Of a DNA stretch of 41,018 nucleotides, positions 31,048 through 39,346 are shown piece by piece. The notes beneath the pieces were generated by a model. It was given only the letters and a program-made list of their open reading frames with translations. It made no database searches and was not told the DNA's origin. Source of the DNA: an uncultured Eubacteriales bacterium (GTDB lineage Bacteria > Bacillota > Clostridia > Oscillospirales > Oscillospiraceae); NCBI GenBank assembly GCA_900314485.1, contig OMVL01000008.1, forward strand, positions 1 through 41,018, written 5' to 3'. Each line of letters opens with the position of its first letter. Within the stretch, counting starts at the first letter, position 1. Both the position numbers and the translations under genes were made by a program.

Positions 31048-31921
31048 TTTAGGATATTACATCAAAGAGGGTTTTCATGGGGCAGGCAGCCATGGATTTA
31101 TGACCTTTGCCGCCATTACGATCATGGCATCCTGTCTGGTCATCATGGGCAGCTTTGTCCTTCTGGCTTTGAATCTGGAACACAATCTGGATGCCCTGAT
31201 GGCGGAGAACGAATTCCTTGCCTATGTGGATGAGGCCTATTCCGACGAAGAGGGCGCCCTTTTGGGCGAACAGATCGGCGCCATTGAAAACGTGGCCTCC
31301 TATCGGTATATTACCCGGGAAGAGGCCCGGGCCGACTATGTGAGCGGTCTGGAGGATGATGACCTCTACGCCGATCTGCCGGCCTCGATTTTCCGGGGAC
31401 GGTTCAGCATTCAGGTGAAGGATATTTCTCAGCTCCCGGATACCATTGCAGAGGTTCGGAATGTGGAGGGCATTGCCAAGATTTCCGCCGCATTGGATGT
31501 GGCAAACGGCTTTGTCACGCTGCGAAACGTCACGATCATCATCGCCCTCATTCTGGTGGTGGTGCTGGTGGTCGTCTCCTTCTTTATCATCTCCAACGCC
31601 ATCAAGCTGGCCACCTCCGGACGTGAGGGAGAGATTGCCATTATGAAGATGGTGGGCGCAACCAATGCCTTTGTCCGCTGGCCCTTCGTGGTAGAGGGCA
31701 TCATTCTCGGCCTGGGCAGCGCCATTCTGGCTACCCTGGTCCAGTGGGGCATCTATGAGCTGCTCATGAAGGCCATCAATGTGTACAGCCACGTGCAGCT
31801 GATCAACATCATTCATTTTGACCAGCTGGCCCTGCCCCTGTTGGCCGTCTTTGGCGGCATCGGCCTCATTGTAGGCGTTTTGGGCAGCTTGATCACCATT
31901 CGGAAATTCCTGAGAGTCTGA
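31034..31921 (+). CDS. ftsX: cell division protein FtsX
   Basis: The 295-residue permease-like partner of FtsE has the expected four membrane segments: one near the N-terminus (FMTFAAITIMASCLVIMGSF), then a large external loop (about 45-160) that in FtsX binds the hydrolase, then three segments near residues 170-290. The conserved IAIMKMVGATNAFVRWPFVV motif lies near 200. I start at the ATG at 31034, inside ftsE; the upstream in-frame start would add unrelated residues. The first hydrolase gene begins 14 nt after its stop with a good AGGAGG site, supporting an FtsEX-hydrolase operon. Confidence 0.95.
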   Translation: MRRFNLGYYIKEGFHGAGSHGFMTFAAITIMASCLVIMGSFVLLALNLEHNLDALMAENEFLAYVDEAYSDEEGALLGEQIGAIENVASYRYITREEARADYVSGLEDDDLYADLPASIFRGRFSIQVKDISQLPDTIAEVRNVEGIAKISAALDVANGFVTLRNVTIIIALILVVVLVVVSFFIISNAIKLATSGREGEIAIMKMVGATNAFVRWPFVVEGIILGLGSAILATLVQWGIYELLMKAINVYSHVQLINIIHFDQLALPLLAVFGGIGLIVGVLGSLITIRKFLRV

Positions 31922-31935
31922 GCAGGAGGGTACAT

Positions 31936-33262
31936 ATGGCCGGACAAAAAATCAATGGAGGAGAGGGAAAGCCCAAATGGGACGCCCGGCGGATTGTCGT
32001 GGCTGTCCTCGCCTTTGCCATGGCAGTTCTGATGCTCCTTCCCTTAGTGACCAATGTATTTCTCTTCTCCCACGCTGTCACAAAAGAGGACATCGAGGCT
32101 CTGAGACAGCAGAAGCAGAGCATTGCCGGACATCATTGACGAATACGACGTGCTCATTGCCGAGAGCAAGGACGAACTGGCCCAGGCACAGGCGGACGAG
32201 GATCTGTACTATCAGCAGTTTTTGCAGCGGGTCCGGGCCATGGAGGAGGAGGGCCAGGTCTCCTATTGGCAGATCCTGTTCCAGTCCTCAAACTTCTCTG
32301 AACTGCTGGACCGCTTCAACTTTGTCAACGACGTCATGAAGTATGACAACAACGTGATGGACAACCTGGCCGCCGCCCGCCTTGCTGTGGACGCCGCCGA
32401 GCAGAAGCTGGAGGAGGAGCAGGCCGAACAGCAGGAGGCCCGTGACCAGCTGGAGGCAGAGCGTACCGAGCTGGAGGAGACTGCCCAGCAGGAAGAGGCC
32501 GTCCTTCAGGAGATTTTGGCAAACGAGGAAATTTACTCTGACCAGATTGCCGCCCTCTCCACCCGTGAAGAGGAGCTGATGGGCGAGATCACCGCTGCTG
32601 AAGAGGAGTACGCCGCCGAGCAGGCCCGTCTCGCCCTGGAGGCCCAGCGCCGCAAAGAGGAAGAGGAACGCCGGGCCGCTGAGGAGGCCGCCCGGCAGGC
32701 CGCCATCCGCAAGCAGGAAGAGGAAGAAGAACGCCGCCGTCAGGAAGAGGAGAATAATCAGCCGGAAACCCCTGCCGAGGAGCCTGAAACTCCTGCTGAG
32801 CAGGAGCCGTCCCAGCAGCCTGAGACGCCCACGGAGGAGCCGGCTCAGGAGCCGGAAAAGCCCGCCCAGACAGGGAAAAATCCCTCTGCCTCCTTCAGCG
32901 GCGCAACCCTTGTGAACTTTGCGTCTCAGTATGTGGGCGTCATTCCCTATGTGTGGGGCGGCAGCAGCCTTGAGACAGGAGCGGACTGCTCCGGCTTTGT
33001 CTCCGCCGTGCTGCGGCATTACGGACTCATGTCCGGCCGTATCACTGCCGCCGGTTTTGCCTCCTTCGGCAAGGAGGTCAGCGTGGAAAACATGCAGGTG
33101 GGAGACATCGTGGTCTATTCCAGAAGTGACGGCACCTCGCCCTATGACCATGTGGGCTTCTATGCCGGCAACGGCCTGCTGCTCAGCGCCAGAGGGACCG
33201 GCAAGGGCATCGGCTATTGCTCCGTCTACTATCGCCCCATCTATACCGTTCGCAGAATCTGA
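31936..33262 (+). pseudogene. FtsEX-associated coiled-coil NlpC/P60 hydrolase, copy 1 (frame broken)
   Basis: Two frames make up one protein. The first (31936-32139) encodes a cytoplasmic start, one membrane segment or signal (VVAVLAFAMAVLMLLPLVTN) and SHAVTKEDIEALRQQKQSIA. The second (open from 32105, to 33262) encodes a long coiled coil (DEYDVLIAESKDELAQAQAD, AMEEEGQVSYWQILFQSS), an EEERRAAEEAARQ stretch, a Pro/Glu linker and a C-terminal NlpC/P60 domain with Cys in ADCSGFVSAVL and His in DHVGFYAGNG. The layout is like PcsB/CwlO hydrolases activated by FtsEX. The frame changes by +1 right after AGCATTGCCG (ending 32128), and compared with copy 2 another 57 bp is missing at that point. It may be a pseudogene or an assembly error. 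Confidence 0.8.
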
Positions 33263-33305
33263 CAAATAGCTATTTTACAGAAAAATCCCAACAGGAGGAG
33301 CAATT

Positions 33306-34737
33306 ATGTCTGCACCCAAAACCAATCGAGTAGAACAAAAGACCAAGTGGGACGCCCGGCGGATCGTCGTGGCTGTCCTCGCCCTTGCCATGGCAGTACT
33401 GATGCTCCTTCCCTTAGTGACCAATGTATTTCTCTTCTCCCACGCTGTCACAAAAGAGGACATCGAGGCTCTGAGACAGCAGAAGCAGAGCATTGCCGCT
33501 CAACGCGCTGGAAGAGGAGATCGGCCTGCTGTCCGATCAGATCAACACCACTCAGGACATCATTGACGAATATGATGTGATGATCGCCGATACCAAGGAC
33601 GAGCTGGCCCAGGCACAGGCGGACGAGGACCTGTACTATCAGCAGTTTTTGCAGCGGGTCCGGGCCATGGAGGAGGAAGGCCAGGTCTCTTACTGGGAGA
33701 TTTTATTCCAGTCCTCCAGCTTCTCCGATCTGCTGGACCGCTTCAACTTTGTCAACGATGTCATGAAGTACGACAATGACATGATTGACAACCTGGAGGC
33801 CGCCCGCCTTGCTGTGGACGCCGCCGAGCAGAAGCTGGAGGAGGAGCAGGCCGAACAGCAGGAGGCCCGGGACCAGATGGAGGTCGAGCGGGCGGAACTG
33901 GAGCAGACCGCACAGGAAGAAGAGGCGGTCCTCCAGGAGATTTTGAACAACGAGGAGATCTATTCCGCACAGATCACGGCTCTCTCCACCCGTGAGGAGG
34001 AACTGGCCGGCCAGATCAGCGCCGCTGAGGAGGAGTACGCCGCCGAGCAGGCCCGTCTCGCCCTGGAGGCCCAGCGCCGTAAGGAGGAAGAGGAGCGCCG
34101 TGCTGCCGAGGAGGCCGCCCGTCAGGCGGCCATCCGCCAGCAGGAGGAAGAGGAGCGCCGCCGTCAGGAAGAAGAGAATCAGAACGCACAGGAGCCTGAA
34201 CCGACCCAGGAGCCGGCTGCGGCCGAAGAGCCGACCACGGCCGAAGAACCCTCCACTGCTCAAGAGCCAACTACGGCTGAGGAGCCTGCCACCACCCAGG
34301 AACCGGCTACGGTGGAGGAACCTGCCGCCACCAAGGAACCGGATCCTGAGCCTGTGCAGCCTGCCGACACGGGCAAGAACCCCTCTGCCTCTTTCAGCGG
34401 CGCCACGCTGGTCAACTATGCCTCTCGGTATGTGGGCGTCCTGCCCTATGTGTGGGGCGGCACCAGCCTAGAGACAGGGGCGGACTGCTCCGGCTTCGTC
34501 TCCGCCGTGCTGCGGCACTACGGACTCATGTCCGGCCGGCTGACCTCCGGCAGCTTCCGCAGCTTCGGTAAGGCGGTGAGCGTGGAGAATATGCAGGTGG
34601 GCGACATCGTCTGCTATTCCGGTCATGTGGGCTTCTACGCCGGCAACGGCCTGCTGCTCAGCGCCATCGGCACCGGCAGAGGCATCGGCTATATGTCCGT
34701 GTACTACAAGCCCATTTTGGCGGTACGCCGTGTGTGA
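33306..34737 (+). pseudogene. FtsEX-associated coiled-coil NlpC/P60 hydrolase, copy 2 (frame broken)
   Basis: This tandem paralogue of copy 1 lies 43 nt downstream and has its own AGGAGGAG site. The first frame (33306-33566) gives the membrane segment and SHAVTKEDIEALRQQKQSIA, then nonsense; the correct frame resumes with PLNALEEEIGLLSDQINTTQ and runs through the coiled coil, a longer repeat-rich linker and an NlpC/P60 domain (ADCSGFV, SGHVGFYAGNG) to 34737. The +1 frame change falls after the same AGCATTGCCG (ending 33496) as in copy 1. About 100 bp before the break (from 33397) is identical to copy 1. The expected role is cutting septal peptidoglycan under FtsEX control, if the break is not real or is bypassed. 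Confidence 0.8.
34192..34345 (+). repeat. Pro/Glu/Thr repeat linker in hydrolase copy 2
   Basis: Imperfect tandem units of the form EEPTTAEEP / QEPATVEEP encode a flexible linker between coiled coil and NlpC/P60 domain. Copy 1 has a shorter and different linker, so this part is evolving by repeat gain and loss. Confidence 0.7.
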
Positions 34738-34761
34738 GCGCAGCAGCCGTACATCATTCTT

Positions 34762-34800
34762 CCGGAGTCTCTCATTTTGGGAGGCTCCGGTTTTATTTTT
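34762..34800 (+). terminator. intrinsic terminator of the ftsEX-hydrolase locus
   Basis: Arms CCGGAGTCTC (34762-34771) and GAGGCTCCGG (34781-34790, with one G-T pair) are followed by TTTTATTTTT. Confidence 0.92.
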
Positions 34801-34802
34801 CC

Positions 34803-34831
34803 TTGTATTTGCATTGGGAAGGAGATATAAT
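34803..34831 (+). promoter_or_regulatory. promoter of the Lrp-type regulator operon
   Basis: TTGTAT (34803-34808) and TATAAT (34826-34831) have a 17-bp spacer. It directly follows the terminator of the upstream operon. Confidence 0.8.
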
Positions 34832-34876
34832 AATCCTAATCCGACTTTGCTTCGACATCTGACAGGAGGTACAGAT

Positions 34877-35359
34877 ATGGACTATAATTTGCTTCGTCTG
34901 CTGGAGGGGGACTGCACCCTGTCCAAGAAACAGCTTGCCGCCATGGTTGGCACCTCTGCCGACCGTGTAGAGGAGACCATTCAGGAGTATGAGAAGGCCG
35001 GTATCATTCAGGGCTACAAGGCTGTCATCGACTGGGATGCCACCGACCGCCAGGATGTGACCGCCCTCATTGAGGTCAAGGTAGAGCCCCAGCGGGACGA
35101 CGGCTTTGACCGGGTGGCAGAGCGGATCTACCAATATGAAGAGGTGGAGTCCTGCTACCTCATGAGCGGCGATTTTGATATGACGGTCATTATCTCCGGA
35201 CGCAGCCTTCAGGAGGTGGCCCGCTTCGTCTCTCAGAAGCTGTCCACCATCGACGCAGTCAAATCCACTGCCACCCACTTCATCCTTAAGAAGTATAAGG
35301 AGAGCCACCTCATCTTCAAGAAGAAGGAGGAGCAGGAAGAAGGGTTTGTGTTCGTATGA
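34877..35359 (+). CDS. Lrp/AsnC family transcriptional regulator
   Basis: The 160-residue protein has an N-terminal winged helix (about 1-50, LLRLLEGDCTLSKKQLAAMV then GTSADRVEETIQEYEKAGII, the AsnC-type helix-turn-helix) and a C-terminal RAM ligand-binding domain (about 65-140, ALIEVKVEP and YLMSGDFDMTVIISG). Family members sense amino acids and control their metabolism. AGGAGGT lies 7 nt before the ATG at 34877; the longer upstream frame has no support. Its TGA overlaps the ATG of the aminotransferase gene (ATGA). That pairing is common in Clostridia and suggests it regulates this operon in response to an amino acid. Confidence 0.9.
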   Translation: MDYNLLRLLEGDCTLSKKQLAAMVGTSADRVEETIQEYEKAGIIQGYKAVIDWDATDRQDVTALIEVKVEPQRDDGFDRVAERIYQYEEVESCYLMSGDFDMTVIISGRSLQEVARFVSQKLSTIDAVKSTATHFILKKYKESHLIFKKKEEQEEGFVFV

Positions 35360-36525
35360 TGGACTACAGCAAAATATTGAACAGCCGCATCTCTGCTGTC
35401 CCGCCCTCCGGCATCCGCAAATTCTTCGACCTTTTGGAGGATATGCCGGACGCCATCTCTCTGGGCGTGGGCGAGCCGGATTTTCCCACCCCCTGGCACA
35501 TCCGGGATGCAGGCATCTACTCTCTGGAGAAGGGCCATACCCGCTATTCGCCCAATGCCGGATTTTCTGAGCTGCGCCGGCAGATTGCCGCTTACTTAGA
35601 GCGCCGCTTTGCCCTTCACTATGATCCTCAGGGGGAGATTTTGGTCACTGTGGGGGGCAGCGAGGGCATTGACCTGGCCCTCCGCTGCATTCTGGAGCCG
35701 GGAGATGAGGTCATTATCCCCACGCCCTCCTTTGTCTGCTACGGCCCTCTGGTCTCCATGTCCATGGGCGTGCCCGTCTATGTGGAGACCAAGGCGGAGG
35801 ATGAGTTCCGCCTGACCCCGGAGCAGTTGAAGGCCGCCATCACCCCCAAAACCAAGGCCCTGGTGCTGCCCTATCCCTGCAACCCTACCGGCGGCATTAT
35901 GGAAAAGGCGGATCTGGAGGCCATTGCCGGGGTGTTGGAAGGCACCGGCATTATGATCATCTCTGACGAGATCTACGCTGAGCTGACCTACGGCGGACTG
36001 CATCACACCTCAATTGCCAATATTCCCGGCATGCGGGAGCGGACGCTCCTGGTCAACGGTTTTTCCAAATCCTATTCCATGACAGGCTGGCGCATGGGCT
36101 ATCTCTGCGCCCCCAGAGCGCTGATCGGCAGCATCATCAAGCTGCATCAGTACGGCATCATGTCCGCCCCCACTACCAGCCAGTACGCCGCCATTGAGGC
36201 AGTGAAGTACGGGGACGAGGACATTGAGACCATGAAGGCGGAGTATGACGGCCGCCGCCAGTTCCTGCTTCAGGGCTTCCGGGACATCGGCCTGGAGTGC
36301 TTTGAGCCGAAGGGCGCCTTCTACATGTTCCCCTGCATCCGTTCCACCGGTCTGGATTCCGATACCTTCTGCGAGAAGTTCCTTCTGGCAGAGCAGGTAG
36401 CCACCATTCCCGGCTCTGCCTTCGGCCCCGGCGGCGAGGGCTTTATCCGCTGCTGCTACGCTACTTCTATGAAGGAACTGGCCATCGCTCTGGAGCGGCT
36501 GGAGCATTTCATCAAGCACAGATAA
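35356..36525 (+). CDS. class I aminotransferase (PatA-like group)
   Basis: The 389-residue fold-type I PLP enzyme has SGIRKFFDLLEDMPDAISLG near residue 18, GEPDFPTPWHIRDA, TRYSPNAGFSELR near 62, YPCNPTGGIMEK near 173, IISDEIYAELTYGG near 199, and the PLP lysine in GFSKSYSMTGWRMGY near 235. RCCYATS near the C-terminus holds the carboxylate Arg. It resembles the Bacillus PatA/AspB-like enzymes; the substrate may be an aromatic amino acid or a lysine/diaminopimelate-pathway intermediate, but cannot be fixed. It is distinct from the AspB-type enzyme at 11614-12804. It overlaps the Lrp-type gene by 4 nt, and DUF1015 follows after 12 nt. Confidence 0.85.
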   Translation: MMDYSKILNSRISAVPPSGIRKFFDLLEDMPDAISLGVGEPDFPTPWHIRDAGIYSLEKGHTRYSPNAGFSELRRQIAAYLERRFALHYDPQGEILVTVGGSEGIDLALRCILEPGDEVIIPTPSFVCYGPLVSMSMGVPVYVETKAEDEFRLTPEQLKAAITPKTKALVLPYPCNPTGGIMEKADLEAIAGVLEGTGIMIISDEIYAELTYGGLHHTSIANIPGMRERTLLVNGFSKSYSMTGWRMGYLCAPRALIGSIIKLHQYGIMSAPTTSQYAAIEAVKYGDEDIETMKAEYDGRRQFLLQGFRDIGLECFEPKGAFYMFPCIRSTGLDSDTFCEKFLLAEQVATIPGSAFGPGGEGFIRCCYATSMKELAIALERLEHFIKHR

Positions 36526-36537
36526 AGGAGACTACTC

Positions 36538-37803
36538 ATGAATCCCCTGTTTCAGCAGCTGGGCTTTGCCCCGGCAGACATCCTGATCCCTCAAAACTGC
36601 GACCTCTCCAAGTGGAGCGTGGTGGCCTGCGACCAGTATACCTCCCAGCCGGAGTACTGGGAGCGGGTGGCAAACTACGTGGGTGACGCCCCCTCTACCC
36701 TCCGTCTGGTCTTTCCCGAGAGCGATTTGAATCGGCCGGACAAAGAGGAGAAGATCAAAGAGATCAACCGCACCATGGAGGAATATCTGGCTGAGGGCCG
36801 GTTCCGCACCCTGAGCGACAGTTTGGTCTACGTGGAGCGTTGGCTGGATAACGGCACCCTCCGCCGGGGCCTTGTGGGCATGGTGGATCTGGAGCAGTAC
36901 GACTATACCCCCGGCAGTTCCGCCCTCATTCGGGCCACCGAGGGTACCGTCCTCTCCCGCATCCCGCCCCGTGTGGCAGTGCGCCGCAATGCCGCCCTGG
37001 AGCTTCCCCATGTGCTTATGCTGCTGGACGACCCGGACTGTCAGATCATCGAGCCGCTGACCCTGGAGACCGGGGAGATGGAGCAGGTCTATGACTTTGA
37101 CCTGATGGAGCGGGGCGGCCACATCACTGGCTACCGCATGACAGAGGAGCAGACTGCCCTTGTGGCCGACCAGCTGGCGGCCCTGGCCGATCCCGCCGTC
37201 TTTGAGGAGAAGTATCAGGCACCCGGCAAAGCGCCGCTGCTCTTTGCCATTGGCGACGGCAACCACTCTCTGGCCTCCGCTAAGGCGGCCTATGAGGAGA
37301 AGAAGGGGACGCCGGAGGCGGCACTGGCCCGCTATGCACTGGTGGAGCTGGGCAACCTCCACGATGAATCTCTGGAGTTCGAGGCCATCCACCGTGTCTG
37401 CTTCAATGTGGACGGTAAGGAACTGCTGGGCGCTCTGCTGGCCTACTACCCCGGCGCCCATCTGGGCCGGGGTGAGGGCCAGACCATCCGCTATGTGACG
37501 GAAGGGGAGGAGGGAGTCGTCACCGTCCCTGACGCCCCCAGCCAGCTGTCTGTGGGCACCCTTCAGAAGTTCTTGGATGCGTATCTTCCCACGGTGGGCG
37601 GCACAGTGGATTACATCCACGGAGAGGACGTCACCCGTGAGCTGGGCAGCAAGCCCGGCAACATGGGATTCCTGCTGGACCCCATGGGCAAGGGGGAGCT
37701 GTTTCAGACGGTGATTTTTGACGGCGTTTTGCCCCGCAAGACCTTCTCTATGGGAGAGGCCCACGACAAGCGGTTTTATCTGGAAGCCCGGAGGATCAAA
37801 TGA
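36538..37803 (+). CDS. DUF1015 family protein
   Basis: The 421-residue protein matches DUF1015 throughout: WSVVACDQYTSQPEYW near residue 27, RRGLVGMVDLEQYDYTPGSS near 112, IRATEGTVLSRIPPR, the highly conserved LLFAIGDGNHSLASAKAAYE near 235, and MGFLLDPMG near 378. It has no signal or membrane segment, so it is cytosolic. The family has no established reaction that I can cite; the GDGNHS core suggests an enzyme. Its gene lies in the Lrp-aminotransferase operon and overlaps ispE by 4 nt (ATGA), so a link to amino acid metabolism is inferred from context only. Confidence 0.88.
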   Translation: MNPLFQQLGFAPADILIPQNCDLSKWSVVACDQYTSQPEYWERVANYVGDAPSTLRLVFPESDLNRPDKEEKIKEINRTMEEYLAEGRFRTLSDSLVYVERWLDNGTLRRGLVGMVDLEQYDYTPGSSALIRATEGTVLSRIPPRVAVRRNAALELPHVLMLLDDPDCQIIEPLTLETGEMEQVYDFDLMERGGHITGYRMTEEQTALVADQLAALADPAVFEEKYQAPGKAPLLFAIGDGNHSLASAKAAYEEKKGTPEAALARYALVELGNLHDESLEFEAIHRVCFNVDGKELLGALLAYYPGAHLGRGEGQTIRYVTEGEEGVVTVPDAPSQLSVGTLQKFLDAYLPTVGGTVDYIHGEDVTRELGSKPGNMGFLLDPMGKGELFQTVIFDGVLPRKTFSMGEAHDKRFYLEARRIK

Positions 37804-38660
37804 AAACGCTGACGGTACCGGCCTATGCCAAGATCAACCTGTCTCTGGACGTGCTGGGCAAACAGGAGAGCGGCTACCATGACCTGAAAATGGTTATGCA
37901 GTCCGTCAGTCTGTGCGACAGGGTGACGCTGACCCTGGATGAGGCGGAGACGCTGACCCTCTCCACCAACCTGGGTTTTCTCCCGGTGGACGAGAAGAAC
38001 ATTGCCGTCATTGCCGCCCGGGCCTTTGCCCGGCATACGGGAAAAAGCGTGGAACATCTCTCCATCCGGATTGATAAGCGCATTCCCGTCTGCGCCGGAA
38101 CGGCGGGGGGGAGCAGCGACGGCGCCGCCGTCCTCCGGGGCCTGAATGAGCTGATGGAGACCGGGTTATCCCTGACGGAATTGGCCAAAATCGGGGAAGA
38201 GGTGGGTTCAGACGTGCCTTACTGCGTGCTGGGCGGCACCGCTCTGGCAGAGGGCAGAGGCGAAGTTCTGACCCCGCTGACCCCTTTGGAGCCATGCCAT
38301 ATCCTCCTGTGCAAACCGCCGTTTCCAATCTCCACCCCGGAGCTGTTTCACGCCATTGACAGCGTCAGGCTTCGCTGCCGGCCGGATACGCAGGGACTGA
38401 TGGAGGCGCTGGAACGAAAGGATCTCCACGGGGTCGCTATGCGGATGTTCAACGTCTTTGAGCAGGCGCTCCAGCCCAAGCGTCTCCAGACGGTTGAGGA
38501 GATCAAAAACGTCATGATCCAGCGGGGCGCTCTGGGCGCCTGTATGTCCGGCAGCGGGCCAACCGTCTTTGGCATTTTCCGGGAGCAAGAAACGGCACAG
38601 GCGGCAGCGAATGAGCTGAGACAGAACTACGCCGACACCTTTGTGACTGTTCCTGTTTGA
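37800..38660 (+). CDS. ispE: 4-diphosphocytidyl-2-C-methyl-D-erythritol kinase
   Basis: This 286-residue GHMP kinase phosphorylates CDP-methylerythritol in the MEP isoprenoid pathway, which supplies undecaprenyl carrier lipid. The N-terminal AYAKINLSLDVLGKQESGYH holds the substrate-binding Lys; the family YHEL is YHDL here. The ATP loop is PVCAGTAGGSSDGAAVLRGL near residue 97, where the usual GLGGGSSDAA or GLAGGSSDAA has Thr in place of Leu. SDVPYCVLGGTALAEGRGE near 139 and the C-terminal GACMSGSGPTVFGIF complete the active site. It overlaps DUF1015 by 4 nt. In many spore formers ispE lies close to spoIIR-type genes, as here. Confidence 0.93.
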   Translation: MKTLTVPAYAKINLSLDVLGKQESGYHDLKMVMQSVSLCDRVTLTLDEAETLTLSTNLGFLPVDEKNIAVIAARAFARHTGKSVEHLSIRIDKRIPVCAGTAGGSSDGAAVLRGLNELMETGLSLTELAKIGEEVGSDVPYCVLGGTALAEGRGEVLTPLTPLEPCHILLCKPPFPISTPELFHAIDSVRLRCRPDTQGLMEALERKDLHGVAMRMFNVFEQALQPKRLQTVEEIKNVMIQRGALGACMSGSGPTVFGIFREQETAQAAANELRQNYADTFVTVPV

Positions 38661-38668
38661 AATGGAAA

Positions 38669-38717
38669 AACACCGTCCATACTGAGGGTAGAAGATCTGC
38701 TTTCAGAGGACGGTGTT
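38669..38717 (+). promoter_or_regulatory. inverted repeat over the spoIIR ribosome binding site
   Basis: AACACCGTCC (38669-38678) and GGACGGTGTT (38708-38717) are perfect 10-bp arms with a 29-nt loop. The right arm covers GAGGACGG, the only Shine-Dalgarno candidate for spoIIR, and is followed by ATTTT. It could end ispE transcripts or hide the spoIIR site in read-through mRNA. Confidence 0.6.
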
Positions 38718-38722
38718 ATTTT

Positions 38723-39346
38723 ATGAACAGATGGGATACCAGGCTGCGGCCCTGGGAATTGATACTGATGATCGTCATGGCAGTGTTCCTGCTCTGCCTT
38801 TCTGTGGGAGGGCACGACCAGCGGCAGCTGGCGGATCAGGTGCTCCGGCTCCATGTGCTGGCAAACTCGGACAGCGATGAGGATCAGGCCCTCAAGCTGG
38901 AGGTGCGGGACGCCGTGCTGGCAGAAGCCGAGCCGTGGCTTTCCGGTATCACCGACCGGCAGGAGGCGGAGCGGATTTTGCAAGACCATCTGGCCCAGAT
39001 CAGCGCCGCCGGACAGGCAGTGGTGGACAGGGAGGGCTATCCCTATACCGTCCGGTCCGAGCTGACCACCTGCTATTTTCCCACCCGGGCGTACACCGAT
39101 TTTGCCATCCCCGCCGGGGAATATCGGGCCCTTCGGGTGGAGATCGGAGCGGCGGAGGGCCATAACTGGTGGTGCGTGGTCTATCCGCCCCTCTGCTCCG
39201 TAGGGGTAGAGGAGAGCGAGCCTGCCTCTCTGGGCCTGGGGGAGGAGGAGCTGCGCCTCATCACCCAGGACAGTCCGGAGTATGTCATCCGTTTTCAGTG
39301 CGCCGAGTGGTGGAGCGAGCTGACCGAGAAACTCGGCGGCGAGTGA
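38723..39346 (+). CDS. spoIIR: stage II sporulation protein R
   Basis: The 207-residue protein is the forespore signal that makes SpoIIGA process pro-sigma-E in the mother cell. The N-terminal segment (about 10-30, LRPWELILMIVMAVFLLCLS) is a signal or anchor. The family patterns LADQVLRLHVLANSDSDEDQ near residue 35, LKLEVRDAVL, FPTRAYTDFAIPAGEYRALR near 115 and NWWCVVYPPLC near 150 are clear. Its presence shows a sporulating lineage. I start at the ATG at 38723, because upstream in-frame codons overlap ispE and encode unrelated residues. I could not find a convincing sigma-F promoter. The last 62 nt overlap the converging flippase gene. Confidence 0.93.
   Translation: MNRWDTRLRPWELILMIVMAVFLLCLSVGGHDQRQLADQVLRLHVLANSDSDEDQALKLEVRDAVLAEAEPWLSGITDRQEAERILQDHLAQISAAGQAVVDREGYPYTVRSELTTCYFPTRAYTDFAIPAGEYRALRVEIGAAEGHNWWCVVYPPLCSVGVEESEPASLGLGEEELRLITQDSPEYVIRFQCAEWWSELTEKLGGE

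Noticed and set aside
32105-32139. Programmed +1 frameshift in the hydrolase genes
   Set aside because: AGC ATT GCC G shows no slippery run, rare-codon or stop-codon context of known +1 sites, and a known type of signal would not explain the 57-bp difference between copies. I keep only the open question of what caused the break.
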